Shown: piece after piece, positions 1-8,539 of the stretch
Layout: each line of letters starts with the position of its first letter
Numbering within the stretch: position 1 is the first letter of the stretch
Origin: JBHOQS01 sp042408875
GTDB lineage: Bacteria > Chloroflexota > UBA11872 > JBHOQS01
Assembly: GCA_042408875.1 (NCBI GenBank)
Contig: JBHOQS010000002.1
Coordinates: forward strand, 248,001 to 312,000
DNA length: 64,000 nucleotides
Direction: 5' to 3'
The notes under the pieces: generated by a model
Told to the model about the DNA's origin: nothing
Seen by the model: the letters and a program-made list of their open reading frames with translations, nothing else
Database searches by the model: none
Translations under genes and position numbers: made by a program

Positions 1-122
1 ACCGGCTTGCGCAAGTCGTCGTCGGTGAAGCCCATGCCCTTGGTGAAGCTGCGGCGGATGAAGGTAGAGAAGCCGGCGTCGCCGTACGTGGTCAGGCGCC
101 GCTCGGCCGAAGGATCGAGCAT
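1..122 (-). CDS. IlvD/Edd-family dehydratase, N-terminal fragment
   Basis: Only the first 40 or so codons lie in the window; the gene continues off the left edge. The visible N-terminus contains FIRRSFTKGMGF followed by DDLRKPV, the conserved opening of the IlvD/Edd family (Fe-S dihydroxy-acid or sugar-acid dehydratases), where it precedes the substrate pocket. The ATG is preceded by GAGGA at 6-7 nt spacing, which fixes the start. The arrangement resembles the sugar-acid branch more than canonical IlvD, but the Fe-S cysteines lie outside the window, so the substrate cannot be called. The gene reads away from the unknown gene at 249-1607. Confidence 0.75.
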   Translation of the reverse strand, partial: MLDPSAERRLTTYGDAGFSTFIRRSFTKGMGFTDDDLRKP

Positions 123-211
123 CGATCTATCCTCGTCGGTCCAGTTCAGATTACCATACTGGTTTACTTCAATTAGTTTGACCAAGGGTGCGTTCAGAAC
201 ATAAACATTAA

Positions 212-229
212 ACTTGTTAGACTTGTTAG
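212..229. repeat. 9-bp tandem duplication
   Basis: Two exact adjacent copies of ACTTGTTAG lie in the AT-rich spacer upstream of the dehydratase gene. It is one of many similar short tandem duplications in the spacers of this window. Confidence 0.8.
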
Positions 230-248
230 AAACATACACAGGAGACCA

Positions 249-1607
249 TCAGTCCTCGGCCTGGAAGGTCGGGCGGCCGGGAGCGGTGTCCGTCGTCTCC
301 TGCTTGCCATTCCGCTGGGCTGCGTCTGGCGCCAGCGCCTGGTGCGGCTGCACCGCCAGCGACCGCCGCTCGGCGCTGAGGACCCGCCAGGTGCCCAGCA
401 CCATGGCCTCGGTGTCTTGTTCGTTCCAGCCGCGCACGTCTTCATGTAGCGCCGCGGTGCCAATGTCCCACAGGGCCAGGAGCCAGCGCCGCGAGAGATC
501 GGAGATGCAGCCGGCGTTGCGCAGGTCGTCAGCGCGCGCCTGGAAGCCTACCGCGCTGCGCCCGCGACAGTGCACCGCGTGGGCAGCGGCAATGACATGC
601 TGGAGCAGCCGGCGGCAGGCGGCAACGGCGTGCCGCGGGCTCTCCAGCGCCAGATCGCAGAATTCCTGGAGCTCAACGCTCCATTCAGCGGGGAGCAGCA
701 CGTCTGTGGCAATGCGCAGCTTCAGCGCCTCCAGGCCGCCGGCAGCGTGCGCTGCGCCGTTGCCGGCCGGACCCGCCGCCGTGTTAGAGGCGGCGTCCCC
801 ACTGGCCGGCGCGGGCGCTCCCCCCGGCTGGCTCGCCAGACCGGCCGGCCAGCGTTGGTGCATCTGCCCGGGCTCCGCTCGACGCGCCTCGCCAGGGCGT
901 GGACGGGCCGCAGGACTGTCCGGTGTGCGCCGCAGACTTGCCGGCCCTACGTGATCTCCTAGCACTGGCTGTGCCCGCAGCAGCCGTTCGTGCGGTCGGG
1001 CGGCCGGGCCAGCCAGGACCGCCCTGATCGCCGCCACGCGGCGGGCCAGCGTCTCAGGCGAAAGCACTGGATGGAGCGCGCCCGGGTCGAGCGGCCGTAC
1101 GCCGAGCTGGCTGGTCACCGGCACGCGCCGCAGCACCGTATGCCTTGTGCTCGCCCGCGCCACCTCCAGGGCAAAGAGCGTAATCACTCCATACACCTGC
1201 GCCAGCTCGCGCAGGCGGTCGGCGGTCCAGGGGATCTCATCACCGAGCCGGTCGAGCGCCTCGAAGGCCGCGCTATCCTGCGGGCTCAGGCGTGCCAGCA
1301 CGGCATGAACGCGGGCACACACCTCCAGCCGCTTCGGCGGAGGGCCAGGCAGCGCACTCGCAGGCATAGGGCGGGCCTGGTGGAAGAAAGCATGGTACGC
1401 CGGCCGGTAGTGCTCCCGGAGCTCGGTATCAGGATCGGCAGGGACAAGCCAGAACAGGCTGCCCGGCGCAAAGCTGGCCGCGGCAAAGGGGACGTAGGGG
1501 CCTAGACCCACTACAGTGCGGCCGGCGGCCAGCGCGGCGACGTGGGTCGGGAACGTAGCCCAGGCCAGCTTCAGCTCCACCCTCGTGCCCCTGAATGCTT
1601 TCTGCAC
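249..1607 (-). CDS. Hypothetical protein, two-part, linker-joined
   Basis: This is a 452-residue protein with a GTG start and no recognised family. Residues about 1-215 form one globular part. A proline/alanine-rich linker (about 220-285, containing GDAASNTAAGPAGNGA) joins it to a helical C-terminal part (about 290-405) with conserved-looking residues (RRLLQHVIAAAHAV, WLLALWDIGTAALHED). The helical part recalls DUF4145-like or HEPN-type helical folds, but that is only an impression. No signal peptide or membrane segment is visible. A TATGAT hexamer lies about 20 nt upstream of the GTG and no Shine-Dalgarno is evident. It is divergent from the histidine kinase gene. It was preferred over opposite-strand readings because of its length and amino-acid composition. 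Confidence 0.6.
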   Translation of the reverse strand: MQKAFRGTRVELKLAWATFPTHVAALAAGRTVVGLGPYVPFAAASFAPGSLFWLVPADPDTELREHYRPAYHAFFHQARPMPASALPGPPPKRLEVCARVHAVLARLSPQDSAAFEALDRLGDEIPWTADRLRELAQVYGVITLFALEVARASTRHTVLRRVPVTSQLGVRPLDPGALHPVLSPETLARRVAAIRAVLAGPAARPHERLLRAQPVLGDHVGPASLRRTPDSPAARPRPGEARRAEPGQMHQRWPAGLASQPGGAPAPASGDAASNTAAGPAGNGAAHAAGGLEALKLRIATDVLLPAEWSVELQEFCDLALESPRHAVAACRRLLQHVIAAAHAVHCRGRSAVGFQARADDLRNAGCISDLSRRWLLALWDIGTAALHEDVRGWNEQDTEAMVLGTWRVLSAERRSLAVQPHQALAPDAAQRNGKQETTDTAPGRPTFQAED

Positions 1608-1664
1608 GTTGAGCGCGGCATGCTGTATGTATCATACTCGCTGTGCGCTGTCCGCGCGAAGTGG

Positions 1665-1694
1665 TTGTCCGGCCGGGCGCGGCCGGGCTACAAT
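1665..1694 (+). promoter_or_regulatory. Candidate promoter of the histidine kinase gene
   Basis: TTGTCC and TACAAT are separated by 18 nt and lie about 115 nt upstream of the kinase start, in the divergent spacer. The match to the sigma-70 consensus is good in the -10 and moderate in the -35 box. Confidence 0.4.
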
Positions 1695-1809
1695 TCCCGC
1701 GGGGACGCCGTACGTTTAGCATCTTGCTGCAGACCGCCTGCGCACGGGACTGCAGTGGCTGCGGGCGGGCGCCGGCACCGCCGGTCCGTGGCTGCCGAGG
1801 GACGGTGCG

Positions 1810-2919
1810 ATGCAGGATTTTTTCCACACGGTGCGCCGGAGGCTCCTCCGGCTGCCGATCTTCTACAAGATCCTTCTGGCCAACATGGCTATCGTCGTGC
1901 TGGGGGCAACGGCAGGCACTGCCCTGACCACATGGCATGTCCAGCTTTCGCCCCATACCACGCACTACGAGATGATGGCGACCTTCGCGCTGCTCGGCAC
2001 CGCCCTGAGTTTGGCAGTCAACTGGGTGGTGCTCCGCCTAGCCCTCCAGCCGCTGGAAAACCTGGAGCAGGTGGCACGGCAGGTGCAGGCCGGGCAGCTC
2101 AATGCACGCGTGCAGCTCGGCACGCTACGCGACCCCGACACCGAGCGACTGGCGGACACGCTGAACCAGATGCTGGACTCGCTCGCGGCCAAGCAGCGGG
2201 CCATCGAGCAGTATTCTGCCCAGCTCCAGGCACTCTCGGCACGAGTGCTGGCGGCTCAGGAGGAAGAGCGCAAGCGCATTGCACGCGAGCTGCACGACGA
2301 GACGGGCCAGGCGCTGACCTCGCTGGCCGTGGGGCTGCGCGTGCTCCAGAAAGCGCAGTCGCTAGAGCAGGCGCGGGAGTATGCAGAGGAACTCATCCAG
2401 CTCACCCATCAGGCGCTCGAGGCGGTGCACCGCCTGGCGCTGGAGCTGCGTCCGAAGACGCTGGATGATCTGGGCCTGGTGCCGGCCCTACGCTGGTACA
2501 TCACCCGCTGGACGCGCACTACGGGCGTAGAAGTAGACCTGGCGGTCAGCGGCATCGAGGAGCGTCTTCCCCCGGAGCTTGAGACGGTACTGTATCGCGT
2601 CGTGCAAGAGGCGCTCACCAACGTGGCCAAGCACGCCCAGGCCACCCGGGTCACCATCAGCCTGGAGCGACACGACCATACCATTGCCCTGCGCGTGGCC
2701 GACAATGGACGCGGGCTCGAGTTCGCCCGGCGCGACGGCGTCCTCGATCTCTCCCGCGACCGCATTCCCTCCGGCCACCTCGGCCTGTTCGGCATGCAGG
2801 AGCGCGTGAGCCTGGTCGGCGGGACGCTTCGCCTGTCCTCACAGCCCGGCCAGGGAACGACGGTGCTCGTCGAGCTTCCCCTGCCTCAGGCCGCAGCTGT
2901 GGCAGCGGTGGCCGTCTAG
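1810..2919 (+). CDS. NarL-type sensor histidine kinase
   Basis: A 369-residue membrane histidine kinase. Two membrane segments (about 20-42 and 55-76) are separated by only a dozen residues, so there is almost no extracellular sensor. A HAMP-like segment (about 77-130) and a coiled coil follow. The HisKA_3 box is RIARELHDETGQAL with phospho-acceptor His162. The HATPase_c domain shows the N box (ALTNVAKHA), the G1 box (DNGRGLEF) and the GLFGMQERV motif typical of NarX/DesK-type kinases. Such kinases normally pass phosphate to NarL/LuxR-type regulators. The next gene encodes a receiver domain, but without the expected DNA-binding domain. ATG start. Confidence 0.92.
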   Translation: MQDFFHTVRRRLLRLPIFYKILLANMAIVVLGATAGTALTTWHVQLSPHTTHYEMMATFALLGTALSLAVNWVVLRLALQPLENLEQVARQVQAGQLNARVQLGTLRDPDTERLADTLNQMLDSLAAKQRAIEQYSAQLQALSARVLAAQEEERKRIARELHDETGQALTSLAVGLRVLQKAQSLEQAREYAEELIQLTHQALEAVHRLALELRPKTLDDLGLVPALRWYITRWTRTTGVEVDLAVSGIEERLPPELETVLYRVVQEALTNVAKHAQATRVTISLERHDHTIALRVADNGRGLEFARRDGVLDLSRDRIPSGHLGLFGMQERVSLVGGTLRLSSQPGQGTTVLVELPLPQAAAVAAVAV

Positions 2920-3174
2920 CGCTTCGGCCGGATATGTCTGGGGCGCCCGGTACATCTACGCCTTGTGTGCCCGGCGCCAGGATACCCCGGCGCAAGATTT
3001 CAGGGAATTCCCCTGATGTTGCCGGCCGGCGCCCGGCGTAGACTTCGAAGTAGATAGGCGCTGCCTCCTATTCGGGCTGCACCGTCCGTCGTGGTGAAGC
3101 AGCGAGTGCTTCATGACCCGGTTGTAGAGCATCGAGGGGAGAGCACCGGCAGGAAGCTGCACGGGCCGGACACG

Positions 3175-3636
3175 ATGAGCACTGTACAGGAAGAGCCGCA
3201 GACAGTGGAGTGCGCCGCTGCTGGCCCCCCGCGCCGACTGCGGGTGATCATTGCCGACCATCATGCGCCGTTCCGGCGCCTGCTTGCCGAACTCCTGGCA
3301 AGCGAGCCGGGCGTGCACATCGTTGCCGTCACCGGCGATGGCCGCGAAGCGTTGCGCCAGGCCGAAGCCCTCCGGCCAGACATCGTACTGCTGGACCTGG
3401 AACTACCCGGCGTGGACGGCCTCGACGCGGCGCGCTGGATCACCCGCCATCTGGCAGGGACGCGGGCCGTCATTCTGGCCGATGACGACGGCGCGGAGTA
3501 CCTCCTGGCCGCGCAGGAAAGCGGTGCATCGGCCTTCCTAGCCAAGCAGTGGGCTGGCGAGCGACTCCCGCATTTGCTCCGCGCGCTGGCCGATGGCACC
3601 GCCCGCCCCGAGGCGCCTGTACCTTCGCGCCCCTGA
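3175..3636 (+). CDS. Stand-alone, atypical receiver-domain protein
   Basis: A 153-residue protein with a single response-regulator receiver domain (about residues 22-140) and no output domain. The phospho-acceptor motif DIVLLDLELPG is intact and a lysine follows in FLAKQW. The acidic pair at the end of strand 1, normally DD, reads IIADHHAPF, so the second acid is His, and the conserved Ser/Thr of strand 4 is replaced (VILADDDG). Metal binding and switching are therefore probably altered. It lies 255 nt after the histidine kinase and is probably its partner, perhaps as a phosphate sink or protein-protein output. Start taken at the ATG before STVQEE; an upstream in-frame ATG would add 28 unconserved residues. 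Confidence 0.8.
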   Translation: MSTVQEEPQTVECAAAGPPRRLRVIIADHHAPFRRLLAELLASEPGVHIVAVTGDGREALRQAEALRPDIVLLDLELPGVDGLDAARWITRHLAGTRAVILADDDGAEYLLAAQESGASAFLAKQWAGERLPHLLRALADGTARPEAPVPSRP

Positions 3637-3641
3637 TCCCG

Positions 3642-3884
3642 TCAGCCGGCCGGCGCTGCCTCTGCCGGCGTGGTTGCCAGACCCTCTCCACGCTCCTCGT
3701 CTTCCTCTTGATCCTCCTGGTCAGCTACGACCGACGGCACAAGCTGCCCGGGAAGCTTTTCGATGCGGATCGGCTCATGGCAGTGCGGACAGCGCGTCCG
3801 GACGCGGATACGGCCGATCAGTGTGCTGCCGATGGCACCGATCACTGCCCCGATACCAATGAGCGAAATCGAGCGTAAGCCCAT
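3642..3884 (-). CDS. Small membrane protein with CPxC knuckle
   Basis: An 80-residue protein: an N-terminal membrane segment rich in Gly/Ile (about 3-25), a basic stretch, one zinc-knuckle-like CPHCHEPI motif (about 33-40) and an acidic Glu/Asp-rich tail. GGAGAA lies 6 nt upstream of the chosen ATG, which rules out the longer upstream reading. The function is unknown. Its 3' end converges on the receiver gene with a gap of only 5 nt. Confidence 0.6.
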   Translation of the reverse strand: MGLRSISLIGIGAVIGAIGSTLIGRIRVRTRCPHCHEPIRIEKLPGQLVPSVVADQEDQEEDEERGEGLATTPAEAAPAG

Positions 3885-4008
3885 GCGTGCTTCTCCAGGG
3901 AGTGCATCCGCCTGACCAGAGGGGGCAACGCCTGTAGCAGCTACGCCGCTCCAGTACCAGCGGGCCTTCAGGGTAACACGCTGCGGCGTGCACTTCAACC
4001 GGCCTGGG

Positions 4009-4797
4009 CTATGGCCCCAACTGCGCGACCGGCCGCCATTTCAGCAGGGCGCTCTCCAGGCGCTCGGCCGCGGCCAGGCCGGCCGCCGCAAGCGCCCCCG
4101 TCAGGGCAAGTACGGAGAACACCCGGTCGGTATCCAGTAGCCCCTGCGCCAGCACGAGCTGGTAACCCAGGCCCGCCGTCGCCCCCACGAACTCGCCTAC
4201 AATAGCGCCGATCAACGCGTAAGCTACGCTCAGCCGAAATCCGGCGAAGACCCAGGAGAACACCGCCGGCAGCACGACGATGCGCATCATCTGCAGCCGC
4301 GTCGGCCGCATCACGCGAATGGCGTTCACCAGGTCCGGGTCGATGCTCTTCACACCTTGGTACGTGCTGTAGAACGTCACGAAGAACACCAGCGACCAGG
4401 CGATGAAGATCTTCGAGGCCATGCCGAGCCCGAACCACAGGATCGCCAGCGGGGCCAGGGCCGGGCGGGGGATGGAGTTGGCAATGCCGATGAACGGCGC
4501 CAGGAGCCGGTCCAGGCTGCGCCAGAAGGCCAGGGCCAGGCCAGCACCCAGCCCGCTCAGCATGCCCAGTGCCAGCCCGTAAATACTCTCGACCAGCGTC
4601 ACCGCGGTGTCGCGCAGGAGCGTCCCGCGGCTAAACCCTTCTACCAGGTCCAGGGCGATGCGGCGCGGGCTGCTCACGAAGAACGGGTCTACCAGGACCA
4701 GCCGCGGGTCGAGCCCACCGCTCGCTGCCTCCCACAGGAGCAGCGCCACCAGCGCCAGCAGGACCCGGTACAGCGTAATCATCCGGCTCTGCGCCAC
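4009..4797 (-). CDS. ABC transporter permease, NitT/TauT (SsuC) type
   Basis: A 262-residue inner-membrane permease with about six membrane helices. The BPD_transp_1 signature is seen in the cytoplasmic loop around ALIGAIVGEFVGATAGLGY, and the family's helix-2/3 region around SIPRPALAPLAILWFGLG. It lies 3 nt after the ATPase gene, which follows the binding-protein gene, so the three form one importer operon. The family imports nitrate, sulfonates, taurine, pyrimidine precursors or riboflavin; the sequence does not decide which. Confidence 0.93.
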   Translation of the reverse strand: MAQSRMITLYRVLLALVALLLWEAASGGLDPRLVLVDPFFVSSPRRIALDLVEGFSRGTLLRDTAVTLVESIYGLALGMLSGLGAGLALAFWRSLDRLLAPFIGIANSIPRPALAPLAILWFGLGMASKIFIAWSLVFFVTFYSTYQGVKSIDPDLVNAIRVMRPTRLQMMRIVVLPAVFSWVFAGFRLSVAYALIGAIVGEFVGATAGLGYQLVLAQGLLDTDRVFSVLALTGALAAAGLAAAERLESALLKWRPVAQLGP

Positions 4798-4800
4798 TAT

Positions 4801-5565
4801 CTAACGCACTCCTACCCGCGCCGCGCCGAGCGAGAGCAGCAGATCCCACAGCTCGCGCAGCCGCGCGAAGAACATGTCCGACGCCCGCAGCTCCTCCAAA
4901 GAGAGCCGCTCGGGCCAAGACACATCTATGATCGTGTGGATGCGCCCGGGGCGCGGGGTCATGACCACGATCCGCTGTCCCAGCGAGAGCGCCTCCGCCA
5001 GGTCGTGCGTGACCAGCACCATGGTTTTGCCGGTACGCCGCCAGATGCCACGTACCTGCTCCTCCAGGGCCAGCCGCGTAAATGCATCCAGCGCGCCGAA
5101 CGGCTCATCAAGCAGCACGATGTCAGGATCGTAGGCCAGGGCGCGGGCGAGGGCAACGCGGTGGCGCATGCCCCCGGAGAGCTGGTGCGGATAGTACTGT
5201 GCGAAGGCCTCCAGATCAACGGCGCGCAGCAGCTCCAGCGCCAGGCGGCGGCGCTCCGTCGGGGCTACGCCGCGCAGCTCCGCCCCGACCTCCACGTTGC
5301 GCAGCGCCGAATACCATGGCAGCAGGGCATCTTTCTGAAAAACGTAGCCCAGCCGCGCCCCGGCGCGCAGCCGGATCGCGCCAGCGACCTGCGCCTCAGG
5401 CGGCAGGAGGCCGCTTACGGCGTTCAGCAGCGTGGTCTTGCCGCAGCCGCTCGGCCCGACGATGGCCACGAACTCGCCGGGCTGCACCGTCAGCGAGACC
5501 TCCTGGAGCGCGGCCACGTCGCCGAACGTGACGGAGAGCTGCTCGATAATGAGGATCGGACCCAT
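4801..5565 (-). CDS. ABC transporter ATPase, NitT/TauT (SsuB) type
   Basis: A 254-residue ATPase with Walker A GPSGCGKTTLLNAV, Q-loop (YVFQKDALLPW), signature LSGGMRHRVALARAL, Walker B DIVLLDEPFGALD and switch histidine in LVTHDLAEAL. It powers the permease encoded 3 nt downstream. The ATG chosen lies 10 nt after the stop of the binding-protein gene; an in-frame start 17 codons upstream would overlap that gene and add a low-complexity Ser/Ala stretch. Confidence 0.94.
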   Translation of the reverse strand: MGPILIIEQLSVTFGDVAALQEVSLTVQPGEFVAIVGPSGCGKTTLLNAVSGLLPPEAQVAGAIRLRAGARLGYVFQKDALLPWYSALRNVEVGAELRGVAPTERRRLALELLRAVDLEAFAQYYPHQLSGGMRHRVALARALAYDPDIVLLDEPFGALDAFTRLALEEQVRGIWRRTGKTMVLVTHDLAEALSLGQRIVVMTPRPGRIHTIIDVSWPERLSLEELRASDMFFARLRELWDLLLSLGAARVGVR

Positions 5566-5575
5566 CGCCGCCGCG

Positions 5576-6616
5576 CTAGGGCTCGCACTGGCGGAAGCGG
5601 CAGTCGAAGACCTCATCGAAGGGGACTTTCCTCTCCAGCGCGCCGGCGTCCACCAGCATGTCCACGCTCACGTCATAGGCCGCGCGGCTGGCACGAGCCG
5701 AGCCGGGCAGCGTGCGCACGGTCTCTTCCACCGACCGCACGAGCGTGGCCCGGTCGATGGAACCGGCCAGCGGGGCGATGAGATCGGCGACCTCCTCCGC
5801 CCGGCGGCTCTTCACCCAGGCGTACGTCTCGTCCAGCGCCGCGATCACCCGGCGAACCAGCTCCGGGTCGCGTTCGATCAGCTCGGTGCGCGTCGCCACA
5901 GCCGAGGCCAGGCTCGTCTCTGCGCCGAACACCTCCCGGTGCTGGTGCGGGTCCAGCAAGTCAATCAGCGTATAGGCGCTTCCCTCGAGCACGAGCTGTG
6001 ACGTGCCCGGCTCCCAGGTCACCGCCGCATCGACGCGGCCCGCCTTCAGGCCGGCCACGATGCTGGTGATGTTGCCGAGCGGCACGATCTGGAGGTCGCG
6101 CTGGGGATCGAGCCCGCTCTTGCGAGCGATGGCGATTAGAAAAGCCCACGAGCCAGAGCCCGGCGCGCTCACCGCCACCGTGCGACCCTTCAGGTCCTGC
6201 ACACGGCTCACCTGGCCGCGCAGGTCCTGGCGCACCGCCAGGGCCCAGAACTCCGGGGACACGGCAGCAATGGAACGAACCGGCAGGCCTCGTGCCCGCC
6301 CGCGCACGACTGTCTCGTTCGCCAGTACACCGAAGTCAATGTTCCCGGCCGAGACAGCCTCGAACGTGCGGGCGCCCCCCTCGGTGAAGACAAACTCCTG
6401 CACTTTGATGCCGTGCTTCTCGAAGAACCCACCCTTCCAGGCCACGTATGGCCCCAGATAGCAGACGCAGAACACGCTGCCGAAGCGCACGGGCGTCAGC
6501 GCGGGTGTGCCCTGGGGAGTAGCGGGCCGCCCTGCCGGCAGCGTGCATGCCGGCAACCCGGCGAGGAGAAGCCCACATACAGCAAGCACAGCGGCGGCTC
6601 GTCGCGGCAGAATCAT
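5576..6616 (-). CDS. ABC substrate-binding lipoprotein, NMT1/SsuA type
   Basis: A 346-residue secreted lipoprotein. The signal peptide ends in the lipobox LPAC (Cys24). The mature part is an NMT1/THI5-like two-lobe binding protein (WKGGFFEKHGIKVQEF, FGVLANETVVRGRARG, VDAAVTWEPG). It is the first gene of the importer operon, preceded by GAGGAG. A 7-bp hairpin (GGCCGGC...GCCGGCC, 6635-6660) lies in its leader. No TPP-riboswitch signature was seen upstream, so a thiamine-precursor role is not supported by regulation. The substrate is unknown. Confidence 0.9.
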   Translation of the reverse strand: MILPRRAAAVLAVCGLLLAGLPACTLPAGRPATPQGTPALTPVRFGSVFCVCYLGPYVAWKGGFFEKHGIKVQEFVFTEGGARTFEAVSAGNIDFGVLANETVVRGRARGLPVRSIAAVSPEFWALAVRQDLRGQVSRVQDLKGRTVAVSAPGSGSWAFLIAIARKSGLDPQRDLQIVPLGNITSIVAGLKAGRVDAAVTWEPGTSQLVLEGSAYTLIDLLDPHQHREVFGAETSLASAVATRTELIERDPELVRRVIAALDETYAWVKSRRAEEVADLIAPLAGSIDRATLVRSVEETVRTLPGSARASRAAYDVSVDMLVDAGALERKVPFDEVFDCRFRQCEP

Positions 6617-6801
6617 CGGTGTGACTCCTCAACAGGCCGGCACGTCGCTGCTCGCCGGCCTTGCACTCCTCAGCAGTACCCTGCTGATTCGCGGCAGAAT
6701 ATACGCTGTCACGATTTTACATGACCTGCATGGCACGAGACAGCGTCGGGGGAACGACGCGCTGGGCTCGTGGCTGCGGAGACGCTCACGGGACCGAGGC
6801 G

Positions 6802-7419
6802 TTATCCAATACTGAGCATATCTGCGGCCAGGGTCCACAGCAGGATCAGCAGGAGGAGCGTCGCGGTGAGCAACGCCTGCCGGCGGTAGCTCCTGGGGGC
6901 CGCGCCGGCCTGGGCGGCGCGCTGCTCCCTGCCAGCCGCATGCCTGGCGGCAGTCTGGTAGTAGAGAGACGCCCCGGCCAGGACCAGCGCGAGCTCCATG
7001 AGGATGCTCACGGCAGGAAACGACCACAGGCCTAGCCCTAGTCGCGGCAGGTTTCCTAGATTGCCAGGCAGGATGGGCAGGTCACCGTGGTGCACCAGGA
7101 GGTCTAATACCCAGTGTGAGAAGACGACCACCCCGATGATCAGCCCGTTTCGCCGCCCCCAGGCCATGCTGGCCGGCAGCGTAGCGACCGCGCTGATGGC
7201 GAGGGCACCGACCAGGGAATGGGTATAGTCGGCGGAGAATGTGAAGTTGCCATAGCCACCAGAGGTGCCCGGCAGCGGTTGGAAGCCCTCGATGCCAGCG
7301 AGGAACAGGAAGAGAAATCCAACATCAAGAAGCTGCGTGCTGAGCATTAAGGCCCAGAGCGGCACCTCTGGCTCGCGCGCTTTCACGATCGCTGCCAGCC
7401 CGTAGTGTCCGGCATTCAC
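6802..7419 (-). CDS. YdjM-like polytopic membrane protein
   Basis: A 205-residue membrane protein with about five helices. His/Asp residues fall at the positions expected for the YdjM family of membrane-bound metal-dependent hydrolases: NAGHYGLA near the N-terminus, SADYTHSLVGAL in the middle and FSHWVLDLLVHHGD later. The GTG start follows GGAAGGAA at 6 nt. It lies in the same orientation between the amidohydrolase and the importer genes. The family's substrates are poorly known. Confidence 0.65.
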   Translation of the reverse strand: MNAGHYGLAAIVKAREPEVPLWALMLSTQLLDVGFLFLFLAGIEGFQPLPGTSGGYGNFTFSADYTHSLVGALAISAVATLPASMAWGRRNGLIIGVVVFSHWVLDLLVHHGDLPILPGNLGNLPRLGLGLWSFPAVSILMELALVLAGASLYYQTAARHAAGREQRAAQAGAAPRSYRRQALLTATLLLLILLWTLAADMLSIG

Positions 7420-7520
7420 GGTTAATTCCTTCCCTACGCCCTTGCAGGCAGTATCCGGGCACGTTGCCACAGGAATGTCAGGCACATCCTGTGGCAAACG
7501 CTCGCTTGACCAGGGCTCGG

Positions 7521-7556
7521 GTCATTCCTGCTGGTCATTCCTGCTGGTCATTCCTG
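7521..7556. repeat. 13-bp unit, 2.8 tandem copies
   Basis: GTCATTCCTGCTG occurs twice exactly and a third time partially. The array overlaps the stop codon of the 24-codon reading frame at 7548-7622 and separates it from the YdjM-like gene. Confidence 0.9.
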
Positions 7557-7622
7557 GAAGAGCTTGGCATCGAGCCAGCCCATCACAACGACTAGCAGGA
7601 GCAGCGACACGATCCAGGCCAT
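7548..7622 (-). CDS. Possible 24-residue membrane micropeptide
   Basis: An ATG 2 nt after the amidohydrolase stop opens a 24-codon frame that reads as one hydrophobic helix (IVSLLLLVVVMGWL) with a short charged tail ending LFQE. Its position just behind a stop codon would allow translational coupling; no Shine-Dalgarno is visible. The stop codon lies inside a tandem repeat. This could equally be chance. Confidence 0.3.
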   Translation of the reverse strand: MAWIVSLLLLVVVMGWLDAKLFQE

Positions 7623-7624
7623 GG

Positions 7625-8365
7625 CTAACGCAGTCCATAGATGCGGCGCAGGTTCTCGCCGAAGATCAGGTCCTCTACCGCCTCTCCGAGCCCCAGCCGC
7701 TTGATCGCCGCCATCATCTGGCGTGGATGCCCATCGCCCGGCTGGTTCGAGCCAAAGACGACGCGCTCGGGGCCCAGCCGCTCCACTGCCCGCCGCACCT
7801 CGACCGGCGCAAAGGTGTCCTCCTGGCCGCGGAAGAAGCGCAGCAGAGTGGTCAGTAGATAAACATTGGGGCATTCGGCTGCGCCTTCGATGGCCTCATC
7901 GATGCCGTCGGGGAAGCCCATGTGGTCCATGATGATAGGCACGTCGGGATGCCGCCTCGCCAGCCGGATGATCCGAGAGGCATGGCAGAGGGGACCGCCA
8001 GAGTGAATCGTCACGACCAGGCCGAGCTGCCGGGCCAGGCGCATCAGCGGATCAACCATGGGGTTGTCGATCTCGTACTGATGGGCGGCGGCCATCAGCT
8101 TCATTCCGCGGAAGCCCCACTCAGTCGCCGCACGTTCCACCTCTTCGGCAGCGTCCGGCAGTTTTGGATTTGCCGTCACCAGCGGCAGCAGGCGCGGGTC
8201 CCCCCTGGTGAGGCGGGCCAGTCCCTCGTTGTCGGTCCGCTCCGCCACCGTGCGGATGATCACCCCAACCTGGATGCCAGCTTCGTCCATGTTCCGCAGG
8301 TAGAGGTCCAGCGCCTCCTGCGTGCTGTCGCGTAGATATCCTTCGCCGTCGGCTCGAAATGCCAT
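7625..8365 (-). CDS. Amidohydrolase_2-fold protein lacking N-terminal HxH
   Basis: A 246-residue TIM-barrel metal-dependent hydrolase-like protein. The later family landmarks are present: GMKLMAAAHQ, VTIHSGGP, PIIMDHMGFPDG and VVFGSNQPGDG near the end. The N-terminal strand with the HxH metal ligands seen in most PF04909 members is missing: the protein opens with MAFRADGEGYL and goes straight to LYLRNMDEAGI. AAGGAG 9 nt before the ATG supports this start, so the lack is probably real. It may be a divergent or non-catalytic member, or use a different metal set. It heads a run of same-strand genes. Confidence 0.75.
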   Translation of the reverse strand: MAFRADGEGYLRDSTQEALDLYLRNMDEAGIQVGVIIRTVAERTDNEGLARLTRGDPRLLPLVTANPKLPDAAEEVERAATEWGFRGMKLMAAAHQYEIDNPMVDPLMRLARQLGLVVTIHSGGPLCHASRIIRLARRHPDVPIIMDHMGFPDGIDEAIEGAAECPNVYLLTTLLRFFRGQEDTFAPVEVRRAVERLGPERVVFGSNQPGDGHPRQMMAAIKRLGLGEAVEDLIFGENLRRIYGLR

Positions 8366-8539
8366 GGTCTCATGCTCCTTGGCACGATACGCTCCAAGAT
8401 ACGCCAGGTGACAGAATACGCCAGGGGGAACACTGCCGACGGGAGCGTACCATGCGTGCACACCGCCTGCAACTGCGCCGCCGACGTTCTGTCTACTAGA
8501 CAGGACACCGGCGGCGCGGACGAACGGTGTGCCGTGCGC

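Noticed and set aside
214..962. Long plus-strand open frames opposite the unknown gene at 249-1607
   Set aside because: They are Arg/Ser/Ala-rich antisense readings typical of GC-rich DNA; the minus-strand frame is longer and has a more natural composition.
6617..6801. Possible TPP or other riboswitch before the NMT1-type binding protein
   Set aside because: None of the conserved TPP-aptamer words are present; only a 7-bp hairpin and a TATATT hexamer are seen.
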